From Tolypothrix sp. PCC 7712 (GTDB lineage: Bacteria; Cyanobacteriota; Cyanobacteriia; Cyanobacteriales; Nostocaceae), in NCBI RefSeq assembly GCF_025860405.1, contig NZ_CP063785.1, forward strand, positions 2,480,001 to 2,544,000: a stretch of 64,000 nucleotides of DNA. The letters run 5' to 3'. Position numbers and translations under genes: made by a program. This document shows positions 55,956 through 64,000 of this stretch, one piece after another; position 1 is the first letter of the stretch, and each line of letters starts with the position of its first letter. The notes under the pieces were generated by a model. That model ran no database searches, had not been told where the DNA came from, and saw nothing but the letters and a program-made list of their open reading frames with translations.

Positions 55956-58874
55956 GTGGTAAGCTACGCCCCTGTTCCTAAGTCTAGCGATCGCCAAATC
56001 GCGACTGAAGGGAAACAAGATTTAAATAATTTTAGAAGAAGGCATATTGGGCCTAACTCTGATGATATCGAGCAAATGCTTGGTGTCTTAGGCCTTCCCA
56101 GTCTAGATGTGCTGATAAACAAAACTGTGCCCCAAGCTATTCGTTTGCAAGGGGCATTAAATTTACCAGAGGCACAGACTGAGTACGCAGCCCTGGCAAA
56201 ATTAAAACAAATTGCTGATAAAAATCAGGTTTTTCGCTCATTTATTGGGATGGGATATTACGATTGCATCACGCCTGCGGTGATTGCCCGTAATATTCTG
56301 GAAAATCCTGGTTGGTATACTGCCTATACTCCCTATCAGCCAGAAATTGCCCAAGGACGCTTGGAAGCGCTGTTGAATTTCCAAACGATGATTATTGATT
56401 TAACGGGTTTGGAAATTGCCAATGCTTCATTACTCGATGAAGCTACAGCTGCAGCAGAAGCTATGAGTTTGAGCTACGGTGTTTGTAAAAATAAGGCAAA
56501 TACCTATTTTGTCTCCCGTGATTGTCATCCTCAAACTATCGATGTGCTGCAAACAAGGGCTGAACCTTTGGGGATAAATATTATTATTGGTGATCATCAA
56601 ACCTTTGATTTTGAGCAACCAATTTTTGGGGCAATTCTCCAATACCCTGCTAGCGATGGCACAATCTACGACTACCGCGCTTTTATTGAAAAAGCCCATG
56701 CTAAAGGTGCATTGGTGACGGTAGCAGCTGATCCTCTCAGCTTAACTTTGCTGACACCTCCAGGTGAATTTGGTGCTGATATTGCTATTGGTAGCACTCA
56801 GCGTTTCGGTATTCCTTTGGGATTTGGCGGGCCTCATGCGGCTTATATGGCAACGAAAGAAGAGTATAAGCGGCAAGTGCCAGGGCGAATAGTTGGTGTA
56901 TCAAAAGATGCCCAAGGAAAGCCTGCATTACGCCTGGCTTTACAAACCCGCGAACAACACATTCGTCGGGAAAAAGCTACGAGTAATATTTGTACTGCCC
57001 AAGTCTTGTTGGCTGTGATGGCGAGTATGTACGCAGTCTATCACGGGCCAGATGGACTGAAGGCGATCGCAGAAAATATCCACAACCTCACGGGAATTTT
57101 GGCAGATGGGTTAAAACGTCTGGGTTACAAAATTAGTTCCGAATCTGTCTTTGATACTCTACGAGTGGAGTTAGGGACAAACAACCTAGAAAAAATCTTG
57201 GAAGGTTGCCAAGAACGTCATATTAACCTGCGGATTTTTGATGAGACTGCTGTGGGTATCTCCTTAGATGAGACAACTACAGTAGATGACGTTCAAGATT
57301 TGTTAGAAATCTTTGCCTTGGGTAAAGATTTATCTTTCTCCATCGCCGAACTAACTGCTGCACCCCTTCCTCTATCCCGCAGTAGCAGTTACCTCACCCA
57401 TCCTGTATTTAACCGCTATCACTCGGAAACTGAGTTATTGCGTTATCTACACAAGCTAGAAAGTAAGGATTTGTCTTTAACCACATCGATGATTCCCTTG
57501 GGGTCATGCACGATGAAGTTAAATGCCACATCTGAGATGATACCAGTCACCTGGGCAGAATTTGGCAAGATTCATCCTTTTGCACCGCCATCTCAAACAC
57601 GGGGTTATCAAATCCTCTTCCAGCAACTTGAGGCTTGGTTAGCAGAAATTACTGGCTTTGCGGGAATTTCGCTGCAACCAAATGCTGGTTCCCAAGGCGA
57701 ATACGCCGGACTTTTAGTGATTCGTCACTATCACGCCAGCCGCAACGAAGGACACCGCAACGTCTGCTTAATTCCTACCTCCGCACATGGAACAAACCCC
57801 GCTAGTGCGGTGATGTGTGGCATGAAAGTTGTCGCTGTTGCTTGCGACGCTGACGGTAATATTGATATTGCTGACCTCAAGGCGAAAGCAGAAAAGCATA
57901 GTCATGAACTAGCAGCCTTGATGGTGACATATCCTTCAACTCATGGCGTTTTCGAGGAAGGAATTCAAGAAATCTGTGAGATTGTCCATAGTCATGGCGG
58001 ACAAGTTTACATGGATGGCGCGAATATGAACGCCCAAGTCGGAATTTGCCGTCCGGGTGATATTGGCGCTGATGTCTGTCACCTAAACTTACACAAAACC
58101 TTCTGTATTCCTCACGGTGGCGGCGGCCCAGGTATGGGGCCCATCGGGGTGGCTTCCCATCTCATCCCCTTCCTCCCTGGACATGTTTCTATCCAAAACA
58201 ACAATCCAAAATCCAAAATCCGAAATCTAAAATCGACTGGCGCTATAGCTGCTGCACCTTGGGGAAGTGCCAGTATTTTGGTGATTTCTTGGATGTACAT
58301 TGCGATGATGGGTGCAGATGGATTGACAGAAGCCACCAAAGTAGCAATTCTCAACGCCAACTATATAGCTAAGAGACTTGAGGACTATTATCCCGTTTTG
58401 TACAAAGGCAAAAATGGCCTAGTTGCCCATGAATGCATTTTAGATTTGCGATCGCTCAAAAAATCTGCGGGTATCGAAATTGATGATGTTGCCAAACGGC
58501 TAATGGACTATGGCTTCCACGCGCCGACTGTTTCCTGGCCTGTGGCAGGTACAATCATGGTGGAACCCACAGAAAGCGAATCGAAAGCAGAATTGGATCG
58601 TTTCTGTGAGGCTTTGATTTCTATTCGCCAAGAAATTGCCGAAATTGAAAATGGCAAGATGGATGCTCAAGATAACCTCTTGAAAAATGCACCCCATACG
58701 GTAGAAAGCTTAATTACTGGAGAATGGCATCATTCTTATTCTCGCGAACAAGCCGCCTACCCAGCACCTTGGACAAAAGAACATAAATTCTGGCCTGCTG
58801 TTGGGCGTATTGACGCTGCTTTTGGCGACCGGAATTTTGTTTGTTCTTGTTTGCCAATGGATGCTTATTCCTAG
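55956..58874 (+). CDS. gcvP: Glycine dehydrogenase (decarboxylating) GcvP
   Basis: Encodes 972 residues, GTG start. GcvP decarboxylates glycine with PLP and loads the aminomethyl group on GcvH. Both halves of the P-protein are present: N-terminal [20 protein letters not shown] and [17 protein letters not shown]-terminal [15 protein letters not shown] and [19 protein letters not shown], with the PLP Lys in [18 protein letters not shown]. Between LPGHVS and [12 protein letters not shown] is a stretch [16 protein letters not shown] encoded by AAATCCA heptamers, a family-variable loop that a repeat has colonised. A terminator follows the stop. Confidence 0.97.
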   Translation: MVSYAPVPKSSDRQIATEGKQDLNNFRRRHIGPNSDDIEQMLGVLGLPSLDVLINKTVPQAIRLQGALNLPEAQTEYAALAKLKQIADKNQVFRSFIGMGYYDCITPAVIARNILENPGWYTAYTPYQPEIAQGRLEALLNFQTMIIDLTGLEIANASLLDEATAAAEAMSLSYGVCKNKANTYFVSRDCHPQTIDVLQTRAEPLGINIIIGDHQTFDFEQPIFGAILQYPASDGTIYDYRAFIEKAHAKGALVTVAADPLSLTLLTPPGEFGADIAIGSTQRFGIPLGFGGPHAAYMATKEEYKRQVPGRIVGVSKDAQGKPALRLALQTREQHIRREKATSNICTAQVLLAVMASMYAVYHGPDGLKAIAENIHNLTGILADGLKRLGYKISSESVFDTLRVELGTNNLEKILEGCQERHINLRIFDETAVGISLDETTTVDDVQDLLEIFALGKDLSFSIAELTAAPLPLSRSSSYLTHPVFNRYHSETELLRYLHKLESKDLSLTTSMIPLGSCTMKLNATSEMIPVTWAEFGKIHPFAPPSQTRGYQILFQQLEAWLAEITGFAGISLQPNAGSQGEYAGLLVIRHYHASRNEGHRNVCLIPTSAHGTNPASAVMCGMKVVAVACDADGNIDIADLKAKAEKHSHELAALMVTYPSTHGVFEEGIQEICEIVHSHGGQVYMDGANMNAQVGICRPGDIGADVCHLNLHKTFCIPHGGGGPGMGPIGVASHLIPFLPGHVSIQNNNPKSKIRNLKSTGAIAAAPWGSASILVISWMYIAMMGADGLTEATKVAILNANYIAKRLEDYYPVLYKGKNGLVAHECILDLRSLKKSAGIEIDDVAKRLMDYGFHAPTVSWPVAGTIMVEPTESESKAELDRFCEALISIRQEIAEIENGKMDAQDNLLKNAPHTVESLITGEWHHSYSREQAAYPAPWTKEHKFWPAVGRIDAAFGDRNFVCSCLPMDAYS
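58191..58237. repeat. AAATCCA heptamer array inside gcvP
   Basis: Five 7-bp units (CAATCCA, AAATCCA, AAATCCG, AAATCTA, AAATCGA) occur in frame, preceded by an ATCCAAAACAA near-copy. Similar AAAATCCAAAATCC strings are common between cyanobacterial genes. The block keeps the reading frame open. Confidence 0.85.
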
Positions 58875-58902
58875 CAATAGCTGCTGTTAAAAATTAATCA
58901 TT

Positions 58903-58945
58903 AAAACTCACGCAAAGGCATAAAGTCTTTGCGTGAGTTTTTATT
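58903..58945 (+). terminator. Rho-independent terminator of gcvP
   Basis: A perfect 14-bp stem AAACTCACGCAAAG / CTTTGCGTGAGTTT with a 9-base loop, followed by TTATTTTT. It lies about 30 bases after the gcvP stop. Confidence 0.94.
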
Positions 58946-58974
58946 TTTGAATGAATACCAATTTGAAGAAAGAA

Positions 58975-59068
58975 TGCGACAAATGAGTAGGGGCACGGCA
59001 CCAGTAAGATATTTTATATGCCAAAAGATTGCGGATGCCGTGCCCTTATAGAGAATTTATCTGTCGCA
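58975..59068. repeat. 94-bp palindromic dispersed element
   Basis: Outer arms TGCGACA / TGTCGCA and inner arms AGGGGCACGGCA / TGCCGTGCCCTT enclose an AT-rich centre with AAGATATTTTATATGCCAAA. It is a MITE/REP-like element, distinct from the 126-bp family. No flanking direct duplication is clear. Confidence 0.8.
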
Positions 59069-59145
59069 AACATTATTTGAATTAATATTACATTTTCAAT
59101 TTTTAAAAAACTATCCTTTGCAGTATTAATAATCATGTTATAATT

Positions 59146-60411
59146 TCACACCAAAGGTAGAAAAATTTGAAAATTTGACCCCTGTCCGACTACACTAGAA
59201 ACGTTAATTTGTCCACCATGAGCTACTACTATTTGTTGAGCGATCGCTAGTCCTAATCCAAACCCACCAGTTTTACGGGAACGCTCCTTATTCACGCGGT
59301 AAAATCGCTCAAAGATATGGGCTAAATCACTTTGTGAAATACCAATACCATTATCTGCAATTGCAATCACAGCTAGATGATGTTGGGTAAATAACTGTAA
59401 TTTGACTTCACCACCAGCAGGAGTATACTTACAAGCATTATTGACTAAATTAGTTACTGCTTGACGCAGTAACTCAGCATTTCCATAAATATTTACACGC
59501 TCTCTAGTGAGTTCGATTTTAAAATTTAAATGCTGTGCAATCTCATGTTTTACATAATCATCAATTAATTGCTGTACTAAATTTTTTAAATCAAATTTTT
59601 GTAAATTCTCTTCAGATAATCTACCTTCATGACGGGCTAAAAATAGTAAATTATCTACCAAATTACTCATTGACTTGGCAATATCAACTATTTTTTGAAA
59701 GCGTTGCCGTTGTGCTGCTAAATTATGAGTATTAGACAATGAACCATACTGAGCATTACTAATTACTGCCGCTAAAGGAGAACGCAGTTCATGGGAAGCA
59801 TCTGCAGTAAATCGCATCAGTTGCGAGTAACTGTGGAGAATTGGTTGCATGGCTAATCCTCCCAACCACCAACCTGTTAGTGCAATAACTCCTAAAGTTG
59901 TTGGTACTGCAATAGATAAAACTAACCGTAACTGAGCCAGATTCTCTTCCATTGCTGTCATTGGTATTCCTGCTTGTAAATAACCAATTAACAATCCATT
60001 TTGGTAAACAGGTAAAGTGACTTGACGCAGCCAAATGTGAGCATTTTCAGTTTCTAATGTATGGAAACCATTCGCAATCGGTATTTGTTGTTTTGGCAGA
60101 TCTCCAAAAAATTGGACTAATTGCTTTTGCTCATCATACCAACGCACATAAACAAATTGGCTATCTGGTGGTAGTTGTGCCCGACTTCCTAATAAGGGTA
60201 CATTTTCTAAATCTACTTTCTGTTGAGCATTGTTAAATTTATATTTAACATTAGCTGCCATTACTGTGGTTTTTTTATAAATTAATCTATCAAGTTCCTC
60301 CAGTTCATCTTTAACCTCCATGGAATAAACTATCGCCGCAAATGCTATTAAAATACTCCCCATTGCCAGGGTAAACCAAGTTGCAATATTGCGACGGCTA
60401 CGATTAAACAT
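59146..60411 (-). CDS. Sensor histidine kinase, RppB/NrsS-like
   Basis: From ATG 60411 the product has 421 residues (a TTG start at 60459 overlapping the regulator stop is possible). Two membrane helices (about residues 10-30 and 165-190) flank a periplasmic loop ([20 protein letters not shown] to [20 protein letters not shown]). The HisKA box is [20 protein letters not shown]; the ATPase boxes are [32 protein letters not shown] and [17 protein letters not shown]. The pairing with an OmpR regulator upstream suggests the Rpp/Nrs group for redox or nickel sensing, but the signal is not known. Confidence 0.9.
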   Translation of the reverse strand: MFNRSRRNIATWFTLAMGSILIAFAAIVYSMEVKDELEELDRLIYKKTTVMAANVKYKFNNAQQKVDLENVPLLGSRAQLPPDSQFVYVRWYDEQKQLVQFFGDLPKQQIPIANGFHTLETENAHIWLRQVTLPVYQNGLLIGYLQAGIPMTAMEENLAQLRLVLSIAVPTTLGVIALTGWWLGGLAMQPILHSYSQLMRFTADASHELRSPLAAVISNAQYGSLSNTHNLAAQRQRFQKIVDIAKSMSNLVDNLLFLARHEGRLSEENLQKFDLKNLVQQLIDDYVKHEIAQHLNFKIELTRERVNIYGNAELLRQAVTNLVNNACKYTPAGGEVKLQLFTQHHLAVIAIADNGIGISQSDLAHIFERFYRVNKERSRKTGGFGLGLAIAQQIVVAHGGQINVSSVVGQGSNFQIFLPLV

Positions 60412-60455
60412 AATTGAAATTGGGCATTGGCGAAAAGGCAGATAATAATATTTTT

Positions 60456-61142
60456 TCAACCTGTTATTGTTTCAGGCGATTTTAAACTGTATCCCATACC
60501 GTAAACAGTTTTAATCCAATCTCCTGCACCAATGATTTGTAACCTATGCCGCAATTTACGTACTAGCACAGTTAAAGCATTACTTTCTGGTTCTGCACCC
60601 CATTCCCATAATGCTTGTTCAAGTTGGTCACGGGTTAAAATTTGATTGGGATGTCGCATTAAATATTCTAGTAATTGGGCTTCGCGGTAAGATAATTCCA
60701 CTGTCTTAGAACCGCGCTCCAGAATTAAACTATTTAAATGTAATTGTAAATCTGACACAGATAGCGAATCTCCTTGCCAAGAAGGAATTCTTCTTCCTAA
60801 TGCACGTACTCGCGCCAATAACTCTATTAAATCTGCTGGTTTAACCAAATAATCATCGGCTCCTGCATCTAAACCCATGACTTTATCAATTGTAGTATCC
60901 TTAGCTGTCAGCATGAGTACAGGTGCATTTTTCCCAGCACGTCGATACTGTTGGCAAAGACTCAAACCGCTAACATTTGGTAACATCCAATCTAAAATTA
61001 ATAAATCATAATCTTTGTTCGCCAATAACCACTGAGCTGTTTCGCCATCTTCAACACCATCAACGGTATATCCAGCTTCGGTTAAAATCCCTTGTAATGG
61101 TTCTAACTGTTCAAGGTCATCTTCTACAAGTAAGATTCGCAT
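60456..61142 (-). CDS. OmpR-type response regulator, RppA/NrsR-like
   Basis: Encodes 228 residues. Receiver: acidic pair in [10 protein letters not shown] (E7/D8/D9), phospho-Asp D51 in [10 protein letters not shown], and Lys in [20 protein letters not shown]. Winged-helix output domain from about residue 130: [40 protein letters not shown] and [20 protein letters not shown]. It precedes the sensor kinase on the same strand, coupled or nearly so. The ATG is followed by a long upstream region. Confidence 0.93.
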   Translation of the reverse strand: MRILLVEDDLEQLEPLQGILTEAGYTVDGVEDGETAQWLLANKDYDLLILDWMLPNVSGLSLCQQYRRAGKNAPVLMLTAKDTTIDKVMGLDAGADDYLVKPADLIELLARVRALGRRIPSWQGDSLSVSDLQLHLNSLILERGSKTVELSYREAQLLEYLMRHPNQILTRDQLEQALWEWGAEPESNALTVLVRKLRHRLQIIGAGDWIKTVYGMGYSLKSPETITG

Positions 61143-61499
61143 ATATCCGTCGGGTGAAATTTATTTATGTCAATTTCTTCTCAGAAAATCATAAAAAAGC
61201 CTCAATTTTTTTACATCTTCCGATGGTGATAAAGTATATTCATTCTTAATGTTGATATTTAATACTGATGCGTTACGCTGTCGCTAACGTATCCTACTGC
61301 TCTGTTAAGGATTTTAAACTTGGAATTTGATTTGGGGAAAAGGTAAAAGGGTAAGGGTTAACGGTTTTTTATTACCCCTTTTCCCTTTACCCTTTTACCC
61401 TTTACCAACAGGTATTGATATGAGTTATATATACGCAATATAAGGTAGCTGATATAAATTAGATTTGTTGTTAATTCAGTTTAATTTTTAAACGTAAAC
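61143..61499. other. Intergenic region upstream of the two-component system
   Basis: About 360 bases. It contains a HIP-like palindrome GCGTTACGCTGTCGCTAACG at 61270-61289 and a degenerate MITE-like copy (61292-61417). No gene. Confidence 0.5.
61292..61417 (+). mobile_element. MITE-like element, degenerate copy D
   Basis: Aligns end to end with the 126-bp element: left end CCTACTGCTCTGTTAAGG, interior GGGGAAAAGG...TTTACCCTTTTACCC, right end CCAACAGGTATTG. The ends are worn and no direct duplication is evident, so it is probably an older insertion. Confidence 0.75.
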
Positions 61500-62087
61500 A
61501 TGCCGAGTTTTCATGTTAGATATTTACTAGTTATACTGCCTTTGGTAATGATTGGTATTGCTTTTTGGTTGTTTAGTGGTGTAACAACCAAGCAATTATT
61601 GCGGCGCAGCTACGGAACAGTAGATCAACTAGAAGCTGATACTAGACCACAAGTGCATTTAAAGTTAAATTTAACAGTAGTTGCGACAGAAATTGACAAA
61701 GAGCCAAGTTTTACTCAGGTTGAAGTCAAAACAGAATCCTCTAATTATAAAAAATTAGAATTTGAATTATCACATCAAGCATTAACGCTAGAAGAAGCCA
61801 TAATTGCACAAGAACTGGGTTTAGCTAATTCATCAGCTAAAAAGTTTAACGGTAAGAAGCAAATTTTGATAGAACTACCAGTTATTTTGCGAGTTATGAA
61901 AGCTGAAATTGATCGAGCTAACAATTTAACTGAGATTGAAGTGAGTACTACTAATTCTATCCTTACCAAATTTAACTTAGAGTTTACCTCTATAGATATT
62001 GGCCAGGTAGAGGCAATGATTGCTCAAGAATTAGGATTATCTTTAGCAGAAGTTAAAAAATTGATTCGCTATCGAATTAAAAAATAA
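61500..62087 (+). CDS. Membrane-anchored protein with a duplicated ~60-residue unit
   Basis: Encodes 195 residues. A membrane helix (about residues 7-27) is followed by two similar segments. The first runs from LKLNLTVVATEIDKEPSFTQ to EEAIIAQELGLANSSAKKF (about 53-115). The second runs from LPVILRVMKAEIDRANNLTE to VEAMIAQELGLSLAEVKKLI (about 125-190). Both share the (E/Q)(E/V)A(I/M)IAQELGL motif, so the protein arose by internal duplication. Family and function unknown. Confidence 0.78.
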   Translation: MPSFHVRYLLVILPLVMIGIAFWLFSGVTTKQLLRRSYGTVDQLEADTRPQVHLKLNLTVVATEIDKEPSFTQVEVKTESSNYKKLEFELSHQALTLEEAIIAQELGLANSSAKKFNGKKQILIELPVILRVMKAEIDRANNLTEIEVSTTNSILTKFNLEFTSIDIGQVEAMIAQELGLSLAEVKKLIRYRIKK

Positions 62088-62115
62088 ATACCGCTTGTTT
62101 CTGCTAAATTAAGTG

Positions 62116-62265
62116 CAAAAGTGTAAGGGAAAAAGGGGCAAGAAAAAACCTTTAACCCTTACCCTTTCTCCTGCGGAGACGCTACGCGTAGCTTGCTTCC
62201 CCGTAGGGGTACACCTTTTCCCCAAACCAAATTCCGAGTTGAAAATCCTTAACCGAGCAGTATTG
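62116..62265 (-). mobile_element. MITE-like element, copy E, carrying a second repeat inside
   Basis: On the minus strand the left end CAATACTGCTCGGTTAAGG (62247-62265) and the internal GGGGAAAAGG match the 126-bp family. The distal end is degenerate. About 42 bases in its middle (62168-62210, with the palindrome GCTACGCGTAGC, CTCCTGCGGAG and CCCCGTAGGGG) are absent from the other copies and are a well-known dispersed cyanobacterial repeat type. Confidence 0.8.
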
Positions 62266-62344
62266 GAACTGCACAGTTGTCTGTCTTCCTCTACACAAGA
62301 TATTCCACAAGGTTTTATGATGAATAAAACCAGTGCGATCGCTC

Positions 62345-62479
62345 ATGATGAATATTTTGATGTTGGATGACTTGCAACTTAATTTATCTAGTAATTGGCA
62401 AGAATGGGTAACTGTCTTCGGATACTTAGGTTTGACAGCTGTTGTGATCTGGGGTGTGTTTACCGCACAGAAGAAATGA
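62345..62479 (+). CDS. Single-pass membrane small protein (44 residues)
   Basis: From ATG 62345 (or ATG 62360) the frame encodes MMNILMLDDLQLNLSSNWQE followed by one transmembrane helix (WVTVFGYLGLTAVVIWGVFT) and a short basic tail (AQKK). This is the design of small photosynthetic or NDH-1 subunits, but I cannot match it to a named one. A HIP1 site lies directly upstream. It converges closely with the next gene. Confidence 0.5.
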   Translation: MMNILMLDDLQLNLSSNWQEWVTVFGYLGLTAVVIWGVFTAQKK

Positions 62480-62482
62480 AAA

Positions 62483-62776
62483 CTACTTCTTGAAGAAATT
62501 GCATATCAGATTACCAGGGTCTTGAGGCGCAAATGGCACAGTTTCTCCATCTTCTAAAATTTTAACTTGAGCGCGGCAGTTATAAACTGCCATAGGCTTT
62601 TTCACACCATCCACACTAATGGCTGCTCTATATTCCCAGTAATTTTTAGCGCTGCGTTGAATACTGAGAACGCAAATTTGATGTCCGTTGTAATTTCTGC
62701 ATACAGACGCAGCTGCTGGAAAGGCTATTGACAAAGAAAGTATCAATACCGCCAAAAGAGTTATAGATCTGCTCAT
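62483..62776 (-). CDS. Small secreted Cys-containing protein
   Basis: Encodes 97 residues. A clear signal peptide (residues 1-24, ending FPAAAS) is followed by about 73 residues with four Cys (VCRNYNGHQICVLSIQRSAK, YNCRAQVKIL, GNLICNFFKK), likely two disulfides. Periplasmic or extracellular by inference; function unknown. It ends three bases after the stop of the 44-residue plus-strand frame. Confidence 0.8.
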   Translation of the reverse strand: MSRSITLLAVLILSLSIAFPAAASVCRNYNGHQICVLSIQRSAKNYWEYRAAISVDGVKKPMAVYNCRAQVKILEDGETVPFAPQDPGNLICNFFKK

Positions 62777-62939
62777 GCTGATCTCAAATGTTATTTGCGG
62801 GCAATCATATCACTTACCCAATCCCTCCCGAAAAAATCTTGAGCTTAAACCGAGCCTATGTCCGAGAACTATGAGGATTTATGGCAAATTTTGTATCACT
62901 TCTAACATATTTTTAATTTTATTGAAATTAACGCATTCT

Positions 62940-63047
62940 TATAATGCATTTTTTGAATATAAGGGTGTTAATATGACCCTAAAAAATGCGATCCTCGTGA
63001 GTGGGAATAAAGATGAACGCCCCCGGTAATTACCGGGGGCTTTTTGT
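62940..63047 (+). ncRNA. Candidate small RNA or short-peptide transcript
   Basis: A TATAAT box at 62940-62945 lies about 75 bases upstream of a perfect terminator hairpin (63019-63047). Nothing annotated on the plus strand would otherwise use this terminator. The expected transcript, about 62952-63047, would contain an 18-codon frame (MTLKNAILVSGNKDERPR) whose stop sits inside the hairpin stem. A -35 box is not obvious. Confidence 0.4.
63019..63047 (+). terminator. Strong Rho-independent terminator
   Basis: Eleven-bp stem GCCCCCGGTAA / TTACCGGGGGC with almost no loop, followed by TTTTTG. It points along the plus strand. There is no matching T run on the minus strand, so it is not the rtcB terminator. 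Confidence 0.88.
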
Positions 63048-63079
63048 TTGCTTGTGCAAAAGCGCTACACTGAACCCTA

Positions 63080-64000
63080 TTAAGCTTTAAAAGTCAATAC
63101 AGGACTCAACCTTGCAACTACATCCACCATATTGGCTTCTACCTGCACATCAATTACAGACTGAATAGGTTTGTAAGCGGCTGGTGCTTCCTCAATTCGG
63201 CGTTCTTCGCGTAAGGTAATGCAATCAACTCCAGTTAATCCCAATTCGGCTTCAGTGTGGGATGCGCCTTTGCGGTTCAGTTCAAAACGCGATCGCACTC
63301 TTCCTGCACCATGTGATGCAGAATGGCAAAATGCGGGATTACCTTTACCTACCATCAGGTAGGAATAAGCGCCCATAGAACCAGGGATAATTACTGGTTG
63401 TCCTGCATAAGCTGGACAAGCACCTTTGCGCGTTACCCACCTAGCGATTTTGGATTGGGAATTGGCTTCTTCTTCCGATTCTGCTGAAGGCAAGGTAATG
63501 TTGTGCGGTAAATCGTAAACTAAGGGTGCTTCTATATCACCGTATACTTCTCGCAAACGCAGACGTAGTAGTTCTGCTAACAGCAGGCGGTTAATAAAAC
63601 CATAGTTAGCAGCCGTTGCTTCCGCTTCTAAATAACTGGCGACTAGTTCCGGGTGAGAATGAGCAGAAAGGGGAAATATCTGAGACTCAGGGTATTTTAA
63701 ACCTTGCGGCCAAGCAGCCTTGGCTCTATCTCGCCACATTCCGCCAATGTACTTACCTACATTCCGCGAACCAGAGTGAATCATAAAGGCTAATTGTCCC
63801 TCACGCACACCCCAAGCGTGAGCAAGAGCGCGATTTTCGACTTTGTCCACTCGTTGCACTTCGACAAAGTGATTTCCCGAACCGATGGTTGCTAGTCCGC
63901 CATCACGTACCAATCCATCATCAGGAACCAATTCTGCTGGCGCAAGTTTCCAGTTACCATTCATCGAACCATCCAAGAAAATGCGATCGCTCTCTTGGGA
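63080..64000 (-). CDS. rtcB: RtcB family RNA ligase, C-terminal part (cut by the window edge)
   Basis: The frame is open from the right edge to a stop at 63080, giving about 306 residues. RtcB joins 2',3'-cyclic phosphate to 5'-OH RNA ends using GTP and Mn2+. Typical segments are IGSGNHFVEVQRVD, MIHSGSRNVGKYIG, YVNRLL-type NYGFINRLLLAELL, the guanylylation region FCHSASHGAGRVRSRFELNR, and YKPIQSVIDVQVEANMVDVV. HGAGR contains the nucleotide-linked His. The N-terminal third lies outside the window. Confidence 0.93.
   Translation of the reverse strand, partial: SQESDRIFLDGSMNGNWKLAPAELVPDDGLVRDGGLATIGSGNHFVEVQRVDKVENRALAHAWGVREGQLAFMIHSGSRNVGKYIGGMWRDRAKAAWPQGLKYPESQIFPLSAHSHPELVASYLEAEATAANYGFINRLLLAELLRLRLREVYGDIEAPLVYDLPHNITLPSAESEEEANSQSKIARWVTRKGACPAYAGQPVIIPGSMGAYSYLMVGKGNPAFCHSASHGAGRVRSRFELNRKGASHTEAELGLTGVDCITLREERRIEEAPAAYKPIQSVIDVQVEANMVDVVARLSPVLTFKA

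Noticed and set aside
62113..62370. 85-codon plus-strand frame
   Set aside because: It is built from the MITE copy E and the nested palindromic repeat, so the translation has no meaning.
62775..63029. 84-codon plus-strand frame upstream of the strong terminator
   Set aside because: No protein-like features; only its last 18 codons fall in the proposed short transcript, which is listed separately as a candidate RNA.
1..64000. tRNA, rRNA or transposase genes
   Set aside because: No cloverleaf with matching acceptor ends, no rRNA-like segment and no transposase-like protein was found by eye; a covariance-model search would settle the RNA question.

Overview
The window is chromosomal DNA from a filamentous, probably heterocyst-forming cyanobacterium (Nostocales; Nostoc, Calothrix or Tolypothrix-like). 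This rests on genes for both photosystems and NDH-1, a Group-3 sigma factor of SigF type, frequent HIP1 palindromes (GCGATCGC), and 7-bp short tandem repeats typical of that order. As far as I recall, the order ndhJKC / rubredoxin-ycf48-psbEFLJ / psaI / sigF / psbO / ftsQ-ftsZ / gshB-grx is also found in Nostoc sp. PCC 7120. I could not check this.

Layout. 1-13 kb is a photosynthesis block. A partial gene on the left edge is followed by ndhC-K-J (minus), rubA-ycf48-psbE-F-L-J (plus), psaI (minus), a large Pro/Thr-rich unknown protein, a Uma2-family protein, a small gene with a pilus-type lipoprotein, sigF and psbO (all minus except Uma2). 14-21 kb holds two P-loop proteins on the minus strand: an AAA ATPase and a 1676-residue NTPase with 14 WD40 repeats. 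21.8-25.1 kb has ftsQ and ftsZ (plus). 25.5-34.6 kb (mostly minus) has glutathione synthetase, glutaredoxin, a PEP-CTERM protein, a 2OG-Fe(II) oxygenase, hflX, a C-terminal processing protease and ispG. 35.5-42.4 kb has an isochorismatase-family hydrolase, a LysM/M23 peptidase, an HtrA protease, a DUF760 protein, scpB, ispD and a GT9 glycosyltransferase. 43.4-52.7 kb has an unknown gene, an NdhI maturation factor (CRR6), a Fur/PerR regulator, a pseudo-receiver/DUF3685 protein, a phytol-kinase-like protein, a disulfide-less flavoprotein, a CobC/CobD-type aminotransferase and HU. 53-59 kb has a pentapeptide protein and the glycine cleavage genes gcvT-gcvH-gcvP. 59-64 kb has an RppA/RppB-type two-component system, small unknown genes and the 3' part of rtcB.

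Working together: ndhCKJ and crr6 serve the NDH-1 complex. RubA, Ycf48, PsbEFLJ and PsbO serve photosystem II assembly and oxygen evolution. ispG and ispD are two steps of the MEP isoprenoid pathway. gcvTHP handles photorespiratory glycine.

The most notable non-genic content is repetitive DNA. There is a family of ~126-bp MITE-like elements with terminal inverted repeats; two copies have perfect 10-bp target duplications and a third has a near-perfect one. One degenerate copy carries a different palindromic repeat inside it. Arrays of heptamers occur in a conserved order and surround gcvH, and heptamer-type repeats have entered the reading frames of gcvP and the DUF3685 gene. I found no tRNA, rRNA, CRISPR array or transposase gene.
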